Notes under the pieces: model-generated
What the model was told of the DNA's origin: nothing
The model's input: only the letters and a program-made list of their open reading frames with translations
The model's database searches: none
Assembly: GCA_007571275.1 (NCBI GenBank)
Contig: RKRS01000283.1
Coordinates: 1-10,966 of the forward strand
Source: Dehalococcoidia bacterium
GTDB lineage: Bacteria; Chloroflexota; Dehalococcoidia; Bin125
DNA: 10,966 nt
Direction: 5' to 3'
Part shown: positions 1-5,989 of the stretch, piece after piece
How positions within the stretch are numbered: position 1 is the stretch's first letter
Layout: the number at the start of each line of letters is the position of its first letter
Program-made: the position numbers and the translations under genes

Positions 1-699
1 GCGGCAAAGGGTCTGGAGCAGGGCTCTCATCTGCGGATGACGGAAGTGTTGAGCCAGGAACTGAACCTGGCGGGGCGCGAAGCGCGAGTCGGCTCGATAT
101 CAGGTCCGAACATCGCCAGGGAAGTGGCGCGCGGTCTGCCAGCCACCACCGTAGTGGCGGCGGACGACGTTGACAGTCGCGAGCGGCTACAGCAAGCGTT
201 GAATTCCTCATCGTTTCGGGTGTATGCGAACGAAGACGTGATTGGTGTCGAGCTGGGCGGGGCGTTGAAAAACATCATCGCCATTGCGGTAGGAATCGCG
301 AGCGGACTCGATGTCGGCGACAACGCGCGCGCGGCGTTGATGACCCGCGGGCTTTCAGAGATCGCCCGATTGGGTGTCGCGCTGGGCGCCTCGCCTGCCA
401 CCTTTGCCGGTCTGGCCGGGCTTGGTGATCTGCTGGCGACGGCGAGCAGTCCGCGCTCGCGAAATCGATCGTTGGGAGAGAAGATCGGCAGCGGGATGAC
501 GTTGTCAGATGCGATGGCGGACAACCCGCACGTGGTCGAGGGCGTCGAGACGACACGCGTGGCGCTCGAAGTGGCACAAGGTCTGGACGTTGACATGCCC
601 GTGGCCGAGGTTGTGTCTCAGGTGCTGTTCGACGGGTTGGAGCCGCGTGAGGCGATTCGGGTCTTGATGGAACGCGCGCCGACCGTGGAAGGCTCATGA
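1..699 (+). CDS. gpsA: Glycerol-3-phosphate dehydrogenase [NAD(P)+], 3' part
   Basis: Reduces dihydroxyacetone phosphate to sn-glycerol-3-phosphate, the backbone precursor of membrane phospholipids; cytosolic enzyme. The gene is cut by the left edge. The frame is open from base 1, where the residues AAKGLE match the conserved stretch following the N-terminal NAD(P)-binding fold, so that fold lies outside the window and 232 residues remain. Visible family signatures, numbered from the window edge, are GPNIARE at about 35, the GGALKN segment carrying the catalytic Lys at about 90, GLAGLGD ending at Asp 143, and SRNRSLG from 153, which binds substrate phosphate. Stop TGA is at 697-699 and overlaps the start of the next gene, indicating translational coupling. 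An internal ATG at 37 is not the true start because homology continues upstream of it. Nothing suggests damage. Confidence 0.96.
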   Translation, partial: AAKGLEQGSHLRMTEVLSQELNLAGREARVGSISGPNIAREVARGLPATTVVAADDVDSRERLQQALNSSSFRVYANEDVIGVELGGALKNIIAIAVGIASGLDVGDNARAALMTRGLSEIARLGVALGASPATFAGLAGLGDLLATASSPRSRNRSLGEKIGSGMTLSDAMADNPHVVEGVETTRVALEVAQGLDVDMPVAEVVSQVLFDGLEPREAIRVLMERAPTVEGS

Positions 700-1694
700 G
701 CGAACCTGCCAACTACCAGGATGTCGCCGATCCGCTTGATGGCCTGAGCCGTGTGGTCGCGGCGATCTCATCGGGACAGCTCGAGCTGGAACCGGAAGAC
801 CTGCATGCCGTGTCACGTCTGTCGTCCGATTCACAAGAGTTAGTCCTGCAACAGCTGTCGGAGTTGGAATCCGTCGGCCGGTTCGCCCTGTTGGAGCGGC
901 TGCATCGAGTCAGCTCGGAATTTGGCGGGTACGATTTCACCGTCCTGTTCGCGGCAATGATGTCGGACGACGATGCCTCAGTGCGCACGCTCGCAGTGAG
1001 CGGGCTGGCGTCGTGTGAAACCGCCGGAGCCACAGTGACCCTGTTGGCAGTCGCCAGGTCAGAAGAGGAAGACGTCGATGTCCGCCGCGAAGCCGTGGTC
1101 GCACTGGGTGAGGTCGCGATGCGCCTGGAGCTTGGCTGGGCGTCGAGCGAAGCAGCCGACGATGTTGTAGAGACCTTGCGGTTCATTGCCGAAGATGTGC
1201 GCGAGGATGAGCAGATCCGCGCTTCGGCCGTATCGGGTGTGGGCGTGGTGACGGCGGACTGGGTGTCGGAGCTGATCGAAGAGGCGTTCGAGAGTGATGC
1301 CGCCGCGCTGCATCTCGGAGCGATCCAGGCGATGGGTCGTAGCGCGGATGTGTCTTGGCTCGCGGTACTGGAGGGATCGTTGGTTGCCGAGGACGAGGAT
1401 GAACGGCTCGCCGCGGTCCAGGCAATTGGCGAGATCGGGTCGGAAGATGGCGCGCCGATGCTGCTGGAATTGTTCGATGATCCGTATACGTCCGAGGAAC
1501 TGATCCGAGGAGCGGTCGCAGCGCTGGGCGAGATCGGCGGCGAGGAAGCAGTAGAAGAGCTTCAGCGGCTGCGTACCCATCCCGATCCAACCGTACGGAC
1601 AACCGCGCAGTCGGCGCTGGAAGAAGCAACCTGGCTGGATGATTTCAATGACCTGGGTCCGAATCAGGATCTGTTTGGCTGGCGAGATGAATAA
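696..1694 (+). CDS. Acidic HEAT-repeat protein
   Basis: A 332-residue protein built of about seven alpha-helical HEAT/PBS-lyase-type repeats, roughly at residues 82-107, 116-140, 155-183, 190-215, 222-248, 253-282 and 285-312. The repeats show the usual pattern of a short D/E-rich turn followed by VR or R, then AA/AV and LGEIG-like ends (ALGEV, AIGEIG, ALGEIG). Residues 1-80 are helical but not clearly repeat-like. The C-terminus ends in a short tail with aromatic residues (DLFGW). No signal peptide, membrane segment or catalytic motif is seen; it is strongly acidic. HEAT solenoids are binding scaffolds, so a protein-protein role is likely, but the partner is unknown. Its ATG lies inside the gpsA stop (ATGA), with GGAAGG at 687-692 only 3 nt ahead, so it is expected to be translated with gpsA. 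Some family members act in phycobilin attachment, which nothing here supports. Confidence 0.85.
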   Translation: MSEPANYQDVADPLDGLSRVVAAISSGQLELEPEDLHAVSRLSSDSQELVLQQLSELESVGRFALLERLHRVSSEFGGYDFTVLFAAMMSDDDASVRTLAVSGLASCETAGATVTLLAVARSEEEDVDVRREAVVALGEVAMRLELGWASSEAADDVVETLRFIAEDVREDEQIRASAVSGVGVVTADWVSELIEEAFESDAAALHLGAIQAMGRSADVSWLAVLEGSLVAEDEDERLAAVQAIGEIGSEDGAPMLLELFDDPYTSEELIRGAVAALGEIGGEEAVEELQRLRTHPDPTVRTTAQSALEEATWLDDFNDLGPNQDLFGWRDE

Positions 1695-1733
1695 GGTGCT
1701 GAAGCGACAGCGGGCAACGCGGATTCATGGGCA

Positions 1734-1761
1734 TTGGCTATCGCTCTGATAGATTGAGAAT
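1734..1761 (+). promoter_or_regulatory. Possible weak promoter for the NUDIX gene
   Basis: TTGGCT (1734-1739) and GAGAAT (1756-1761) are separated by 16 bp; each matches the sigma70 hexamers at four of six positions. It lies in the 96-bp gap between the HEAT gene stop and the GTG at 1791 and would give a leader of about 23 nt. The match is weak and read-through from gpsA is equally possible. The same gap also holds two GATTGAG direct repeats (1752-1758 and 1766-1772). Confidence 0.22.
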
Positions 1762-1775
1762 CGTTGATTGAGCGT

Positions 1776-1781
1776 AGGAGG
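1776..1781 (+). promoter_or_regulatory. Ribosome binding site that sets the NUDIX start
   Basis: A perfect AGGAGG lies 9 nt ahead of GTG 1791. The same reading frame is open back to a TTG at 1764, but that start would place this Shine-Dalgarno inside the coding region and has no comparable site of its own. The GTG is therefore preferred. Confidence 0.8.
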
Positions 1782-1790
1782 AACTGTCGC

Positions 1791-2300
1791 GTGCGGAGCA
1801 GCAACGAACGCCGACGGACAACGGGAACCCGACGAACTACCAGGTCACCAAAGTCGATTCGCAAAGGGATAGCAGTCAGCGCCGGTGGTGTGGTCTGGCG
1901 TGAGCGGGCGCAGCAGGGAGAGGTCGAAATCGTACTGGTGCAGACGCCGGCCCGCCGCTGGTCGCTGCCCAAAGGCACCCCGGAGAACGGAGAGAAGCTG
2001 GACGAGACCGCGCTTCGCGAGGTGTCGGAAGAGACGGGACTTGAAGTCCAGCTGGACGAGAAAATCGGCGTAATGCGCTACTCGTTTGGCGGTGAGGAGG
2101 CTCGCATCGACAAGGCTGTCCACTTCTGGTTGATGCAACCGACCGGTGGCTCGTTCGCTGACCACGACGACGAGCACATCGACGTGCGCTGGGTGGGTTT
2201 GGGTGACGCGATGCGGATGGTCAGTTATCGCAATACGGCGTCGTTGTTGGAGGTTGCGGCTGCGTTGCGGGATCGTCGGGCCAGGCCTGTACAGGCCTGA
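1791..2300 (+). CDS. NUDIX hydrolase
   Basis: Hydrolyses a nucleoside diphosphate linked to another group; the exact substrate cannot be read from the sequence. Starting from GTG 1791 the protein has 169 residues. The NUDIX box is complete at residues 62-84: G62, E68 and the REVSEETGL run at 76-84 (REUxEExGU), whose glutamates bind Mg2+ or Mn2+. The preceding RRWSLPKGTPENGE resembles members acting on diadenosine polyphosphates or related polyphosphates, which is a suggestion only. Residues 1-25 form a basic tail rich in Arg and Lys, unlike the compact domain that follows. A TTG start at 1764 would add nine residues but is disfavoured by the AGGAGG inside that extension. An 18-bp palindrome covers the last codons and the stop. 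Confidence 0.9.
   Translation: MRSSNERRRTTGTRRTTRSPKSIRKGIAVSAGGVVWRERAQQGEVEIVLVQTPARRWSLPKGTPENGEKLDETALREVSEETGLEVQLDEKIGVMRYSFGGEEARIDKAVHFWLMQPTGGSFADHDDEHIDVRWVGLGDAMRMVSYRNTASLLEVAAALRDRRARPVQA
2282..2299. repeat. Perfect 18-bp palindrome at the end of the NUDIX gene
   Basis: CAGGCCTGTACAGGCCTG equals its own reverse complement and overlaps the TGA stop (2298-2300). As RNA it could fold into a 7-bp stem with a GUAC loop; no T run follows, so a classical terminator is not supported. It could be a protein-binding site or chance. Confidence 0.6.
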
Positions 2301-2357
2301 TCCGCGTCCTATCCTGCGGTAGCTGCTACAAAGCCGAGCAGATTTGGGAGCCGCACT

Positions 2358-2927
2358 GTGGTCACGAGCCCGGCCGATGTCGTCGCTGAGGGAAAACTGG
2401 TGCTGCTGCGTCGAAAGCGGCTTGAGGATGCCAGGCTGGACTGGATCTGGCGCACCGATGTGGAGTTGGCGGAGCTGGACGCGGCGACGGTGAGTCCTCT
2501 GACCTACGAGCAGTATCGCAACCAGTACTCTTGGCAGTTACGTTCGACGCCGACCTATCGTTCGACATTCGCAGTGGAGGCGCTTGAGGATCCCCGACAC
2601 ATCGGCAATGTGATGTATTACAACACCGACTTCCAGCGTCGGGAGACCGAGCTGGGCATCCTGCTTGGTGATCGGACCTGTTGGAACGGTGGGTTCGGTC
2701 GTGAGGCGGTGGGTCTGCTCTTGGACCACATCTTCACCCATACGTCGCTCACCCGGGTTTATCTGCACACATTGGACTGGAATGTCCGAGCGCAACGAGC
2801 GTTTACCGCGGCTGGATTCCGAGACTGCGGTCGGGTGCGGCGTGGACCGCACCGCTTCCATCAGATGCATGTGCTGCGCGAGTGGTTCTGGGATCGGGAC
2901 TACCAGCGTCGCAACTTCCAGGGCTGA
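2358..2927 (+). CDS. GNAT-family acetyltransferase, RimJ/RimL type
   Basis: Predicted acetyl-CoA-dependent N-acetyltransferase of 189 residues. It fits the Acetyltransf_3 layout: an N-terminal strand (KLVLLRRKRLED, about 13-24), a central half containing IGNVMYYN (82-89), then the acetyl-CoA pyrophosphate loop in the ETELGILLGD...WNGGFGREA region (96-117), where GGFGREA corresponds to the Q/RxxGxG/A motif. The closing V.LHTLDWNVRAQRAFTAAGF segment (134-154) is typical of the group, with the Asn/Arg and the RAF..AGF helix contacting CoA. The start is GTG with GGGAG at 2346-2350 and 7 nt spacing. Targets range from ribosomal proteins to antibiotics and small amines and cannot be chosen here. 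It lies 57 nt after the NUDIX gene on the same strand, so co-transcription is likely, and it faces the MaoC gene convergently. Confidence 0.88.
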   Translation: MVTSPADVVAEGKLVLLRRKRLEDARLDWIWRTDVELAELDAATVSPLTYEQYRNQYSWQLRSTPTYRSTFAVEALEDPRHIGNVMYYNTDFQRRETELGILLGDRTCWNGGFGREAVGLLLDHIFTHTSLTRVYLHTLDWNVRAQRAFTAAGFRDCGRVRRGPHRFHQMHVLREWFWDRDYQRRNFQG

Positions 2928-2953
2928 ACGCCCCCCGATCGGTCTGGGTACCG

Positions 2954-2991
2954 ACAAGACACCACGCCCACCCATGGGCGTGGTGTCTTGT
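2954..2991. terminator. Hairpin between convergent genes, probable bidirectional terminator
   Basis: Arms ACAAGACACCACGCCCA (2954-2970) and its exact complement (2975-2991) enclose a 4-nt CCCA loop: 17 perfect base pairs. It begins 27 nt after the acetyltransferase stop and lies 27 nt beyond the MaoC stop on the other strand, a symmetrical position expected of a shared terminator. Neither side is followed by a U-rich tract, so it is not a textbook intrinsic terminator. It may instead act as a 3'-end stabiliser or with Rho. Confidence 0.75.
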
Positions 2992-3018
2992 GCATCGGTC
3001 AGTGAAGAGCTTGGGCGC

Positions 3019-3486
3019 TTAGCCGCGACTGGGCAGGATCACTACGCCGGTGCCCGGGGTGCTGACGGAACCGTCGGCGCGGACGCCTTCGATATTGAGC
3101 TCAACGATGTTGCGCTCGCCCTCGGTGTACTTGCGTGTGACCGTGCCGCGCAGGGTGAACTTCTTCTCCTGCGCCGACTCACGACCTTGGGCAGCCGGGT
3201 CCATGCCGCGGTAGGAGCACTGCACGCGCTTGACCTGGCCCTCGGGCCCGGCGAAGCGCCAGAGCAACTCGCCAAGGAAGGCGTGCTTAAGGGCGCCGTG
3301 GACGATGATGTCGTCGAGGCCGGTGTCCTGCGCGTACTGTGTGTCGTAATGAATCTGGTAGAAGTCGCCGGAGCCGGCGGCCCAGTAGACGAGCTGCTGG
3401 CTGGTCGGGTTCTTTTCGAGCTCGGGGATGTTGTCGCCGACTTCGATGTCCTCGAAATAAATCTGGTCCGGTACTGCGTCTGACAT
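3019..3486 (-). CDS. MaoC-like acyl-CoA dehydratase (catalytic hot-dog subunit)
   Basis: A 155-residue single hot-dog domain of the MaoC/(R)-specific enoyl-CoA hydratase family, which adds water to, or removes it from, acyl-CoA thioesters. The hydratase-2 motif is at residues 38-50: GSGDFYQIHYD, where D41 and H46 take the places of the catalytic Asp and His. The usual Asn-Pro between them is replaced by Tyr-Gln, a common variation. DIIVHGALKHAF follows as the hot-dog helix. Start ATG is preceded by AGAAGGAGA on the minus strand, a strong ribosome site. It sits 47 nt downstream of a MaoC N-terminal-type gene; such pairs (for example mycobacterial HadA/HadB) form heterodimers in which this subunit supplies the catalytic residues. 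Fatty-acid-type, carboxylic acid or terpenoid degradation are all possible; the substrate is not known. Last gene of its operon. Confidence 0.88.
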   Translation of the reverse strand: MSDAVPDQIYFEDIEVGDNIPELEKNPTSQQLVYWAAGSGDFYQIHYDTQYAQDTGLDDIIVHGALKHAFLGELLWRFAGPEGQVKRVQCSYRGMDPAAQGRESAQEKKFTLRGTVTRKYTEGERNIVELNIEGVRADGSVSTPGTGVVILPSRG

Positions 3487-3533
3487 GTCTGGTCTCCTTC
3501 TGACTTGAGCGACAGTCTAGGCGTTCTGGTCGG

Positions 3534-4049
3534 TTAGTCGCCGGCCTTGGGGTAGGAAATGCCGGTGCCGCGGGAGATCGCGACGACCTGTCCGTGCTGG
3601 TTGGTGTACGTGGTCTCGGAAACGGCGATCAGCATGGGCACGCCCAGCGCGCCGCTCCAGCGCTCCTGCAGGCTGGCGAGCGCCGTCGCTGAGGCGAGCG
3701 TGTCGCCGGCGCAAATCTGCACGCCCGTATACTCGATGTCGGTGCCACCGTTGAGCACCAGCGGATAGGGCGAGCGGAAGCCCTGCCCACGACGGCCGCC
3801 GAAGGTGGGGTCAGACTCGGCCGGATTGAAGATCGGCGTGCCCAGATATCCCGGAGGCGCTGGCAGGCTGCGGTAACCGCGCTCGTGCGCGACGGCTTCG
3901 TCGTAGAAGACAGGGTCGACATAACCGACTGAGCGGGCGAACATGCGCACGCTGGTGGTGGTCAGCTCACCGATTGTTTCCGGCCCCTTGACGCCGATCA
4001 TGGCGCGCATTTCGTCGGTGACAACCGACTCGAACTTGTCGTCTGCCAT
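3534..4049 (-). CDS. MaoC N-terminal-domain-like (FAS1-like) dehydratase subunit
   Basis: A 171-residue hot-dog protein of the MaoC_dehydrat_N type. Recognisable parts are the early VRMFARSVGYVDPVFYD segment (34-50), the APPGYLGTPIF loop (64-74), the central helix and strand VLNGGTDIEYTG...AGDTL (98-118), and a C-terminal strand pair SETTYTNQHGQVVAISRGT (144-162). This family usually carries the substrate-binding role and lacks the Asp-His dyad, which I also do not see here. Its partner would be the catalytic MaoC protein encoded 47 nt downstream. The ribosome site AAGGAGG lies on the minus strand at 4057-4063 ahead of ATG 4049. It is the middle gene of a PHP-MaoC_N-MaoC operon. Two-part hydratases of this build are known for fatty-acid elongation and for C4/C5 dicarboxyl-CoA hydration; which one applies here cannot be told. 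Confidence 0.84.
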   Translation of the reverse strand: MADDKFESVVTDEMRAMIGVKGPETIGELTTTSVRMFARSVGYVDPVFYDEAVAHERGYRSLPAPPGYLGTPIFNPAESDPTFGGRRGQGFRSPYPLVLNGGTDIEYTGVQICAGDTLASATALASLQERWSGALGVPMLIAVSETTYTNQHGQVVAISRGTGISYPKAGD

Positions 4050-4107
4050 ACAGGCTCCTCCTTGTGGTTTGGTCGTTTCGTGTTGTTGTCGCCTGGTTGA
4101 TCGAAGT

Positions 4108-4815
4108 CTAGCTGCCGCTGGCGGTGGCTACGACAATCCTGAACTTGGGCGGACGCGAAGGCACTGCGAATTCTTGACCTGTCTCCATATCCACAGCGCA
4201 GAAGTTGCCCGTCTTCAGTTCGCGGACGAGGTCTTGCCAGGTCTCGATCGCGTCCGTCTCGAACCAGGTGGCGACCTTGCCGATGTCGTGGACGGCATGC
4301 GAGTCGGTGCCTGCGGTGCCATTCATGCCAGAAGCGGCGGCGAGGTCGGCGGAGAATCGGTTCTCGCGTTCTTTGCCGCGACCGTTGAGGATTTCCAGTG
4401 CGATGACATGATCCATGGCGCTGTTGGCAGCCGCTCGCGTGACGGCGGTTTCCCAGTCCTCCGGGTTGTCTTTCCAGGCGATCTGCCGGCGGTAGGGGTG
4501 AGCGAAGACGAGCGCGCCGCCGCGCTCGTAAACGTGCTCCGCGAGCCGCTCCACACGGTGCATGCCAAAGACGTACTTCTCCATGCCCCAAGCCAGGATG
4601 TGGCCAGGGTCAGTCGAGACCTCACAGCCGGGGATGATGATGATGCCGACTTCCTCAGCGATCTTCTGCACCTCATCGTGCGGCCAGAGGGCGTCGTGCT
4701 CGGTGAAGGAAATCGCGTCAAGGCCGGCCGCTTTGGCGCGGACGGCGAGGTCCTTGGGATCGAGCACCGAGTCGTGAGAGCGTGGCCACGTGTGGTTGTG
4801 AAGATCGATCAGCAT
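4108..4815 (-). CDS. PHP-domain metal-dependent hydrolase
   Basis: A 235-residue stand-alone PHP protein, predicted to be a phosphoesterase with two or three metals. All expected ligand motifs are present in order: DLHNHT with H6 and H8, D15, TEHD with H40, GCEVS with E65, GHIL with H72, AHPYR with H106, and GTDSHAVHD with D171 and H173. Length and motifs fit the small PHP group that includes YciV/TrpH-like nucleases and phosphatases acting on small phosphates; the substrate is unassigned. The start codon fits the family, since the protein begins directly with the first strand (MLIDLHNHT), but no good Shine-Dalgarno is seen ahead of it. It is the first gene of the minus-strand operon and is 58 nt from the MaoC_N-like gene. 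I see no clear promoter for it in the 189-bp divergent region. Confidence 0.88.
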   Translation of the reverse strand: MLIDLHNHTWPRSHDSVLDPKDLAVRAKAAGLDAISFTEHDALWPHDEVQKIAEEVGIIIIPGCEVSTDPGHILAWGMEKYVFGMHRVERLAEHVYERGGALVFAHPYRRQIAWKDNPEDWETAVTRAAANSAMDHVIALEILNGRGKERENRFSADLAAASGMNGTAGTDSHAVHDIGKVATWFETDAIETWQDLVRELKTGNFCAVDMETGQEFAVPSRPPKFRIVVATASGS

Positions 4816-4877
4816 GCGGAGGCCTAACCAGTGTGTGGGATGGCGAGCCTATGGTATCACCAGTCCGTTCCTGCGCC

Positions 4878-4896
4878 GCCGATCAGCCGGATCGGC
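4878..4896. repeat. Inverted repeat in the divergent promoter region
   Basis: GCCGATC (4878-4884) and GATCGGC (4890-4896) are exact complements around a 5-nt centre, a 19-bp dyad. It lies about 20 bp upstream of the nuo -35 box and about 63 bp upstream of the PHP start, a position suitable for a dimeric regulator of either gene. No regulator is identified. Confidence 0.45.
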
Positions 4897-4916
4897 ATAT
4901 CCAACGCTCGCGGTGA

Positions 4917-4945
4917 TTGAGTGAGTCGGAGCTGATGCATATACT
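4917..4945 (+). promoter_or_regulatory. Sigma70-type promoter of the nuo operon
   Basis: TTGAGT (4917-4922) and TATACT (4940-4945) are separated by 17 bp; they match the consensus hexamers at four and five of six positions with ideal spacing. Transcription would begin near 4952, giving a leader of about 53 nt before nuoA. The leader holds a small stem at 4958-4975 (TGCCG/CGGCA core plus a G-U and a C-G pair, 4-nt loop) and GAGGT at 4991-4995, nine nt before ATG 5005. Confidence 0.65.
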
Positions 4946-5004
4946 CCCTCAGAGTCACTTGCCGCCGTCGGCAGGTCTTTGATCCAGAGCGAGGTCGATT
5001 CCAG

Positions 5005-5385
5005 ATGGATAATGTCCTCGAGCAGTACGGGCATCTCGGCATCCTGTTGATCTTTGCCGCCGTGTTCCCGTCGATCCCGTTGGTCGCCTCGTGGGCGATG
5101 TTCAAGTTCGGTCTGCGGCCGAAGCTGCCCAACGCGGTCAAGTCCGATACCTACGAGTGCGGCGTCGAGACTGAGGGTCCGACCTGGGTCCAGTTCAACT
5201 TCCGCTACTACCTGGTCGCGCTGATCTTCGTGCTCTTCGACGTCGAGGTGATCTTCCTCTTCCCGCTAGCGGTGGCGTTGGACTCGGTGGTCGTCACCGG
5301 GCTGGTCGCGGCATTAATCTTCATCGCAGTCCTCTTCCTGGGACTGGTCTACGAATGGCGACGGCAAGCGTTGGAGTGGCGCTGA
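5005..5385 (+). CDS. nuoA: NADH-quinone oxidoreductase subunit A
   Basis: Membrane subunit of respiratory complex I (ND3 family) at the junction between the hydrophilic and membrane arms. It has 126 residues and three membrane helices at about 11-35, 67-90 and 94-115. The loop after helix 1 contains the hallmark YECG (50-53) and ETEGPTWVQFNFRYY. Helix 2 contains LFDVEVIFLFP, with D79 and E81 at the positions of the conserved acidic pair of E. coli NuoA. It is the first gene of the nuo operon, 60 bp beyond the predicted -10 box, with GAGGT as ribosome site. Only one base separates its stop from nuoC, so nuoB, normally next, is absent. Confidence 0.97.
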   Translation: MDNVLEQYGHLGILLIFAAVFPSIPLVASWAMFKFGLRPKLPNAVKSDTYECGVETEGPTWVQFNFRYYLVALIFVLFDVEVIFLFPLAVALDSVVVTGLVAALIFIAVLFLGLVYEWRRQALEWR

Positions 5386-5386
5386 A

Positions 5387-5989
5387 GTGACCACGCAATA
5401 CGATCCGGCGGCAGCGGCAGAAATCGTCAACGCGAGCGCGCCTGGCGCAGCCTGCGTCGACGGCGGCGTGCTGTTCCTCGAGCCGGGCCAGCTGGTCGAA
5501 GCGATCGAAACGCTGCGCGACGCCGAACAGAGCGATTTGGTCTTCCTCTGCAATCTGACCGCCGTCGATCAGGAGCGCTACTTCGAGGTCGTCTATCACC
5601 TGCAATCACTCGACCTCAATCACATCATCTTGATCAAGGCGCGTGTCACCGACCGAGATGATCCGTCGCTACCGTCGCTGAGCGGCGTCTACCACGGAGC
5701 GCATCTGCAGGAGCGCGAGGTCTACGATCTGTTCGGGATTCGCTTTGAGGGGCATCCCGATCTGCGGCGGATGTTCCTCTGGGATGGTTTCCCGGGTTAT
5801 CCGCTGCGCAAGGACTTCCTGCAGATGCCGGGCCAGATTCGCGCTGGGCTGCCGGGATTCCCGCACGAGAGCCAGGAAAATGCCTGGCCGGTGCCGGGCA
5901 GCGTGCCTCAACGCCCACAACATCCAAACGATCCGCCGCCGCCCAGTGAGGTAACTGTGGCGGAAACGGACGGCGAGGGAGCGTCATGA
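5387..5989 (+). CDS. nuoC: NADH-quinone oxidoreductase subunit C
   Basis: Hydrophilic 30-kDa subunit of complex I, part of the quinone-reducing module that packs against NuoD and NuoB; it carries no cofactor. The 200-residue protein has an N-terminal alpha/beta domain (1-85) and the 30-kDa signature QEREVYDLFGIRFEGHPDLRR (108-128), followed by YPLRKDF (138-144). After this core comes a tail of about 56 residues (145-200) rich in Pro, Gly and Gln, including PPPP, probably disordered; such tails vary in the family. The start is GTG at 5387, one base after the nuoA stop, with GGAG in the end of nuoA. The stop overlaps nuoD by ATGA. It is a separate gene, not fused to nuoD as in E. coli. Confidence 0.96.
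   Translation: MTTQYDPAAAAEIVNASAPGAACVDGGVLFLEPGQLVEAIETLRDAEQSDLVFLCNLTAVDQERYFEVVYHLQSLDLNHIILIKARVTDRDDPSLPSLSGVYHGAHLQEREVYDLFGIRFEGHPDLRRMFLWDGFPGYPLRKDFLQMPGQIRAGLPGFPHESQENAWPVPGSVPQRPQHPNDPPPPSEVTVAETDGEGAS

Noticed and set aside
27..596. Open frame of 189 codons on the minus strand opposite gpsA
   Set aside because: Ser/Thr/Ala/Arg-rich translation typical of an antisense shadow; the gpsA motifs on the plus strand are unambiguous.
1764..1790. TTG start adding nine residues to the NUDIX protein
   Set aside because: AGGAGG lies inside this extension at ideal distance from GTG 1791, and the TTG has no ribosome site of comparable quality.
2665..3483. Open frame of 272 codons on the plus strand across the acetyltransferase end, the hairpin and the MaoC gene
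   Set aside because: It spans two real genes in other frames and the convergent hairpin, and its translation is low-complexity with no family resemblance.
3943..4827. Open frame of 294 codons on the plus strand opposite the PHP gene
   Set aside because: It lies antisense to the clear PHP gene and the start of the MaoC_N-like gene, its product shows no recognisable domain, and high GC readily keeps antisense frames open.
4816..4916. A promoter for the PHP operon on the minus strand
   Set aside because: Hexamers such as GATACC or TACCAT occur, but none has a matching -35 box at 16-18 bp, so none is reported.
5387..5989. A fused nuoB-nuoC or nuoC-nuoD
   Set aside because: The 200-residue product is NuoC only; no Cys-rich N2 motif of NuoB is present and NuoD is a separate gene overlapping by 4 nt.
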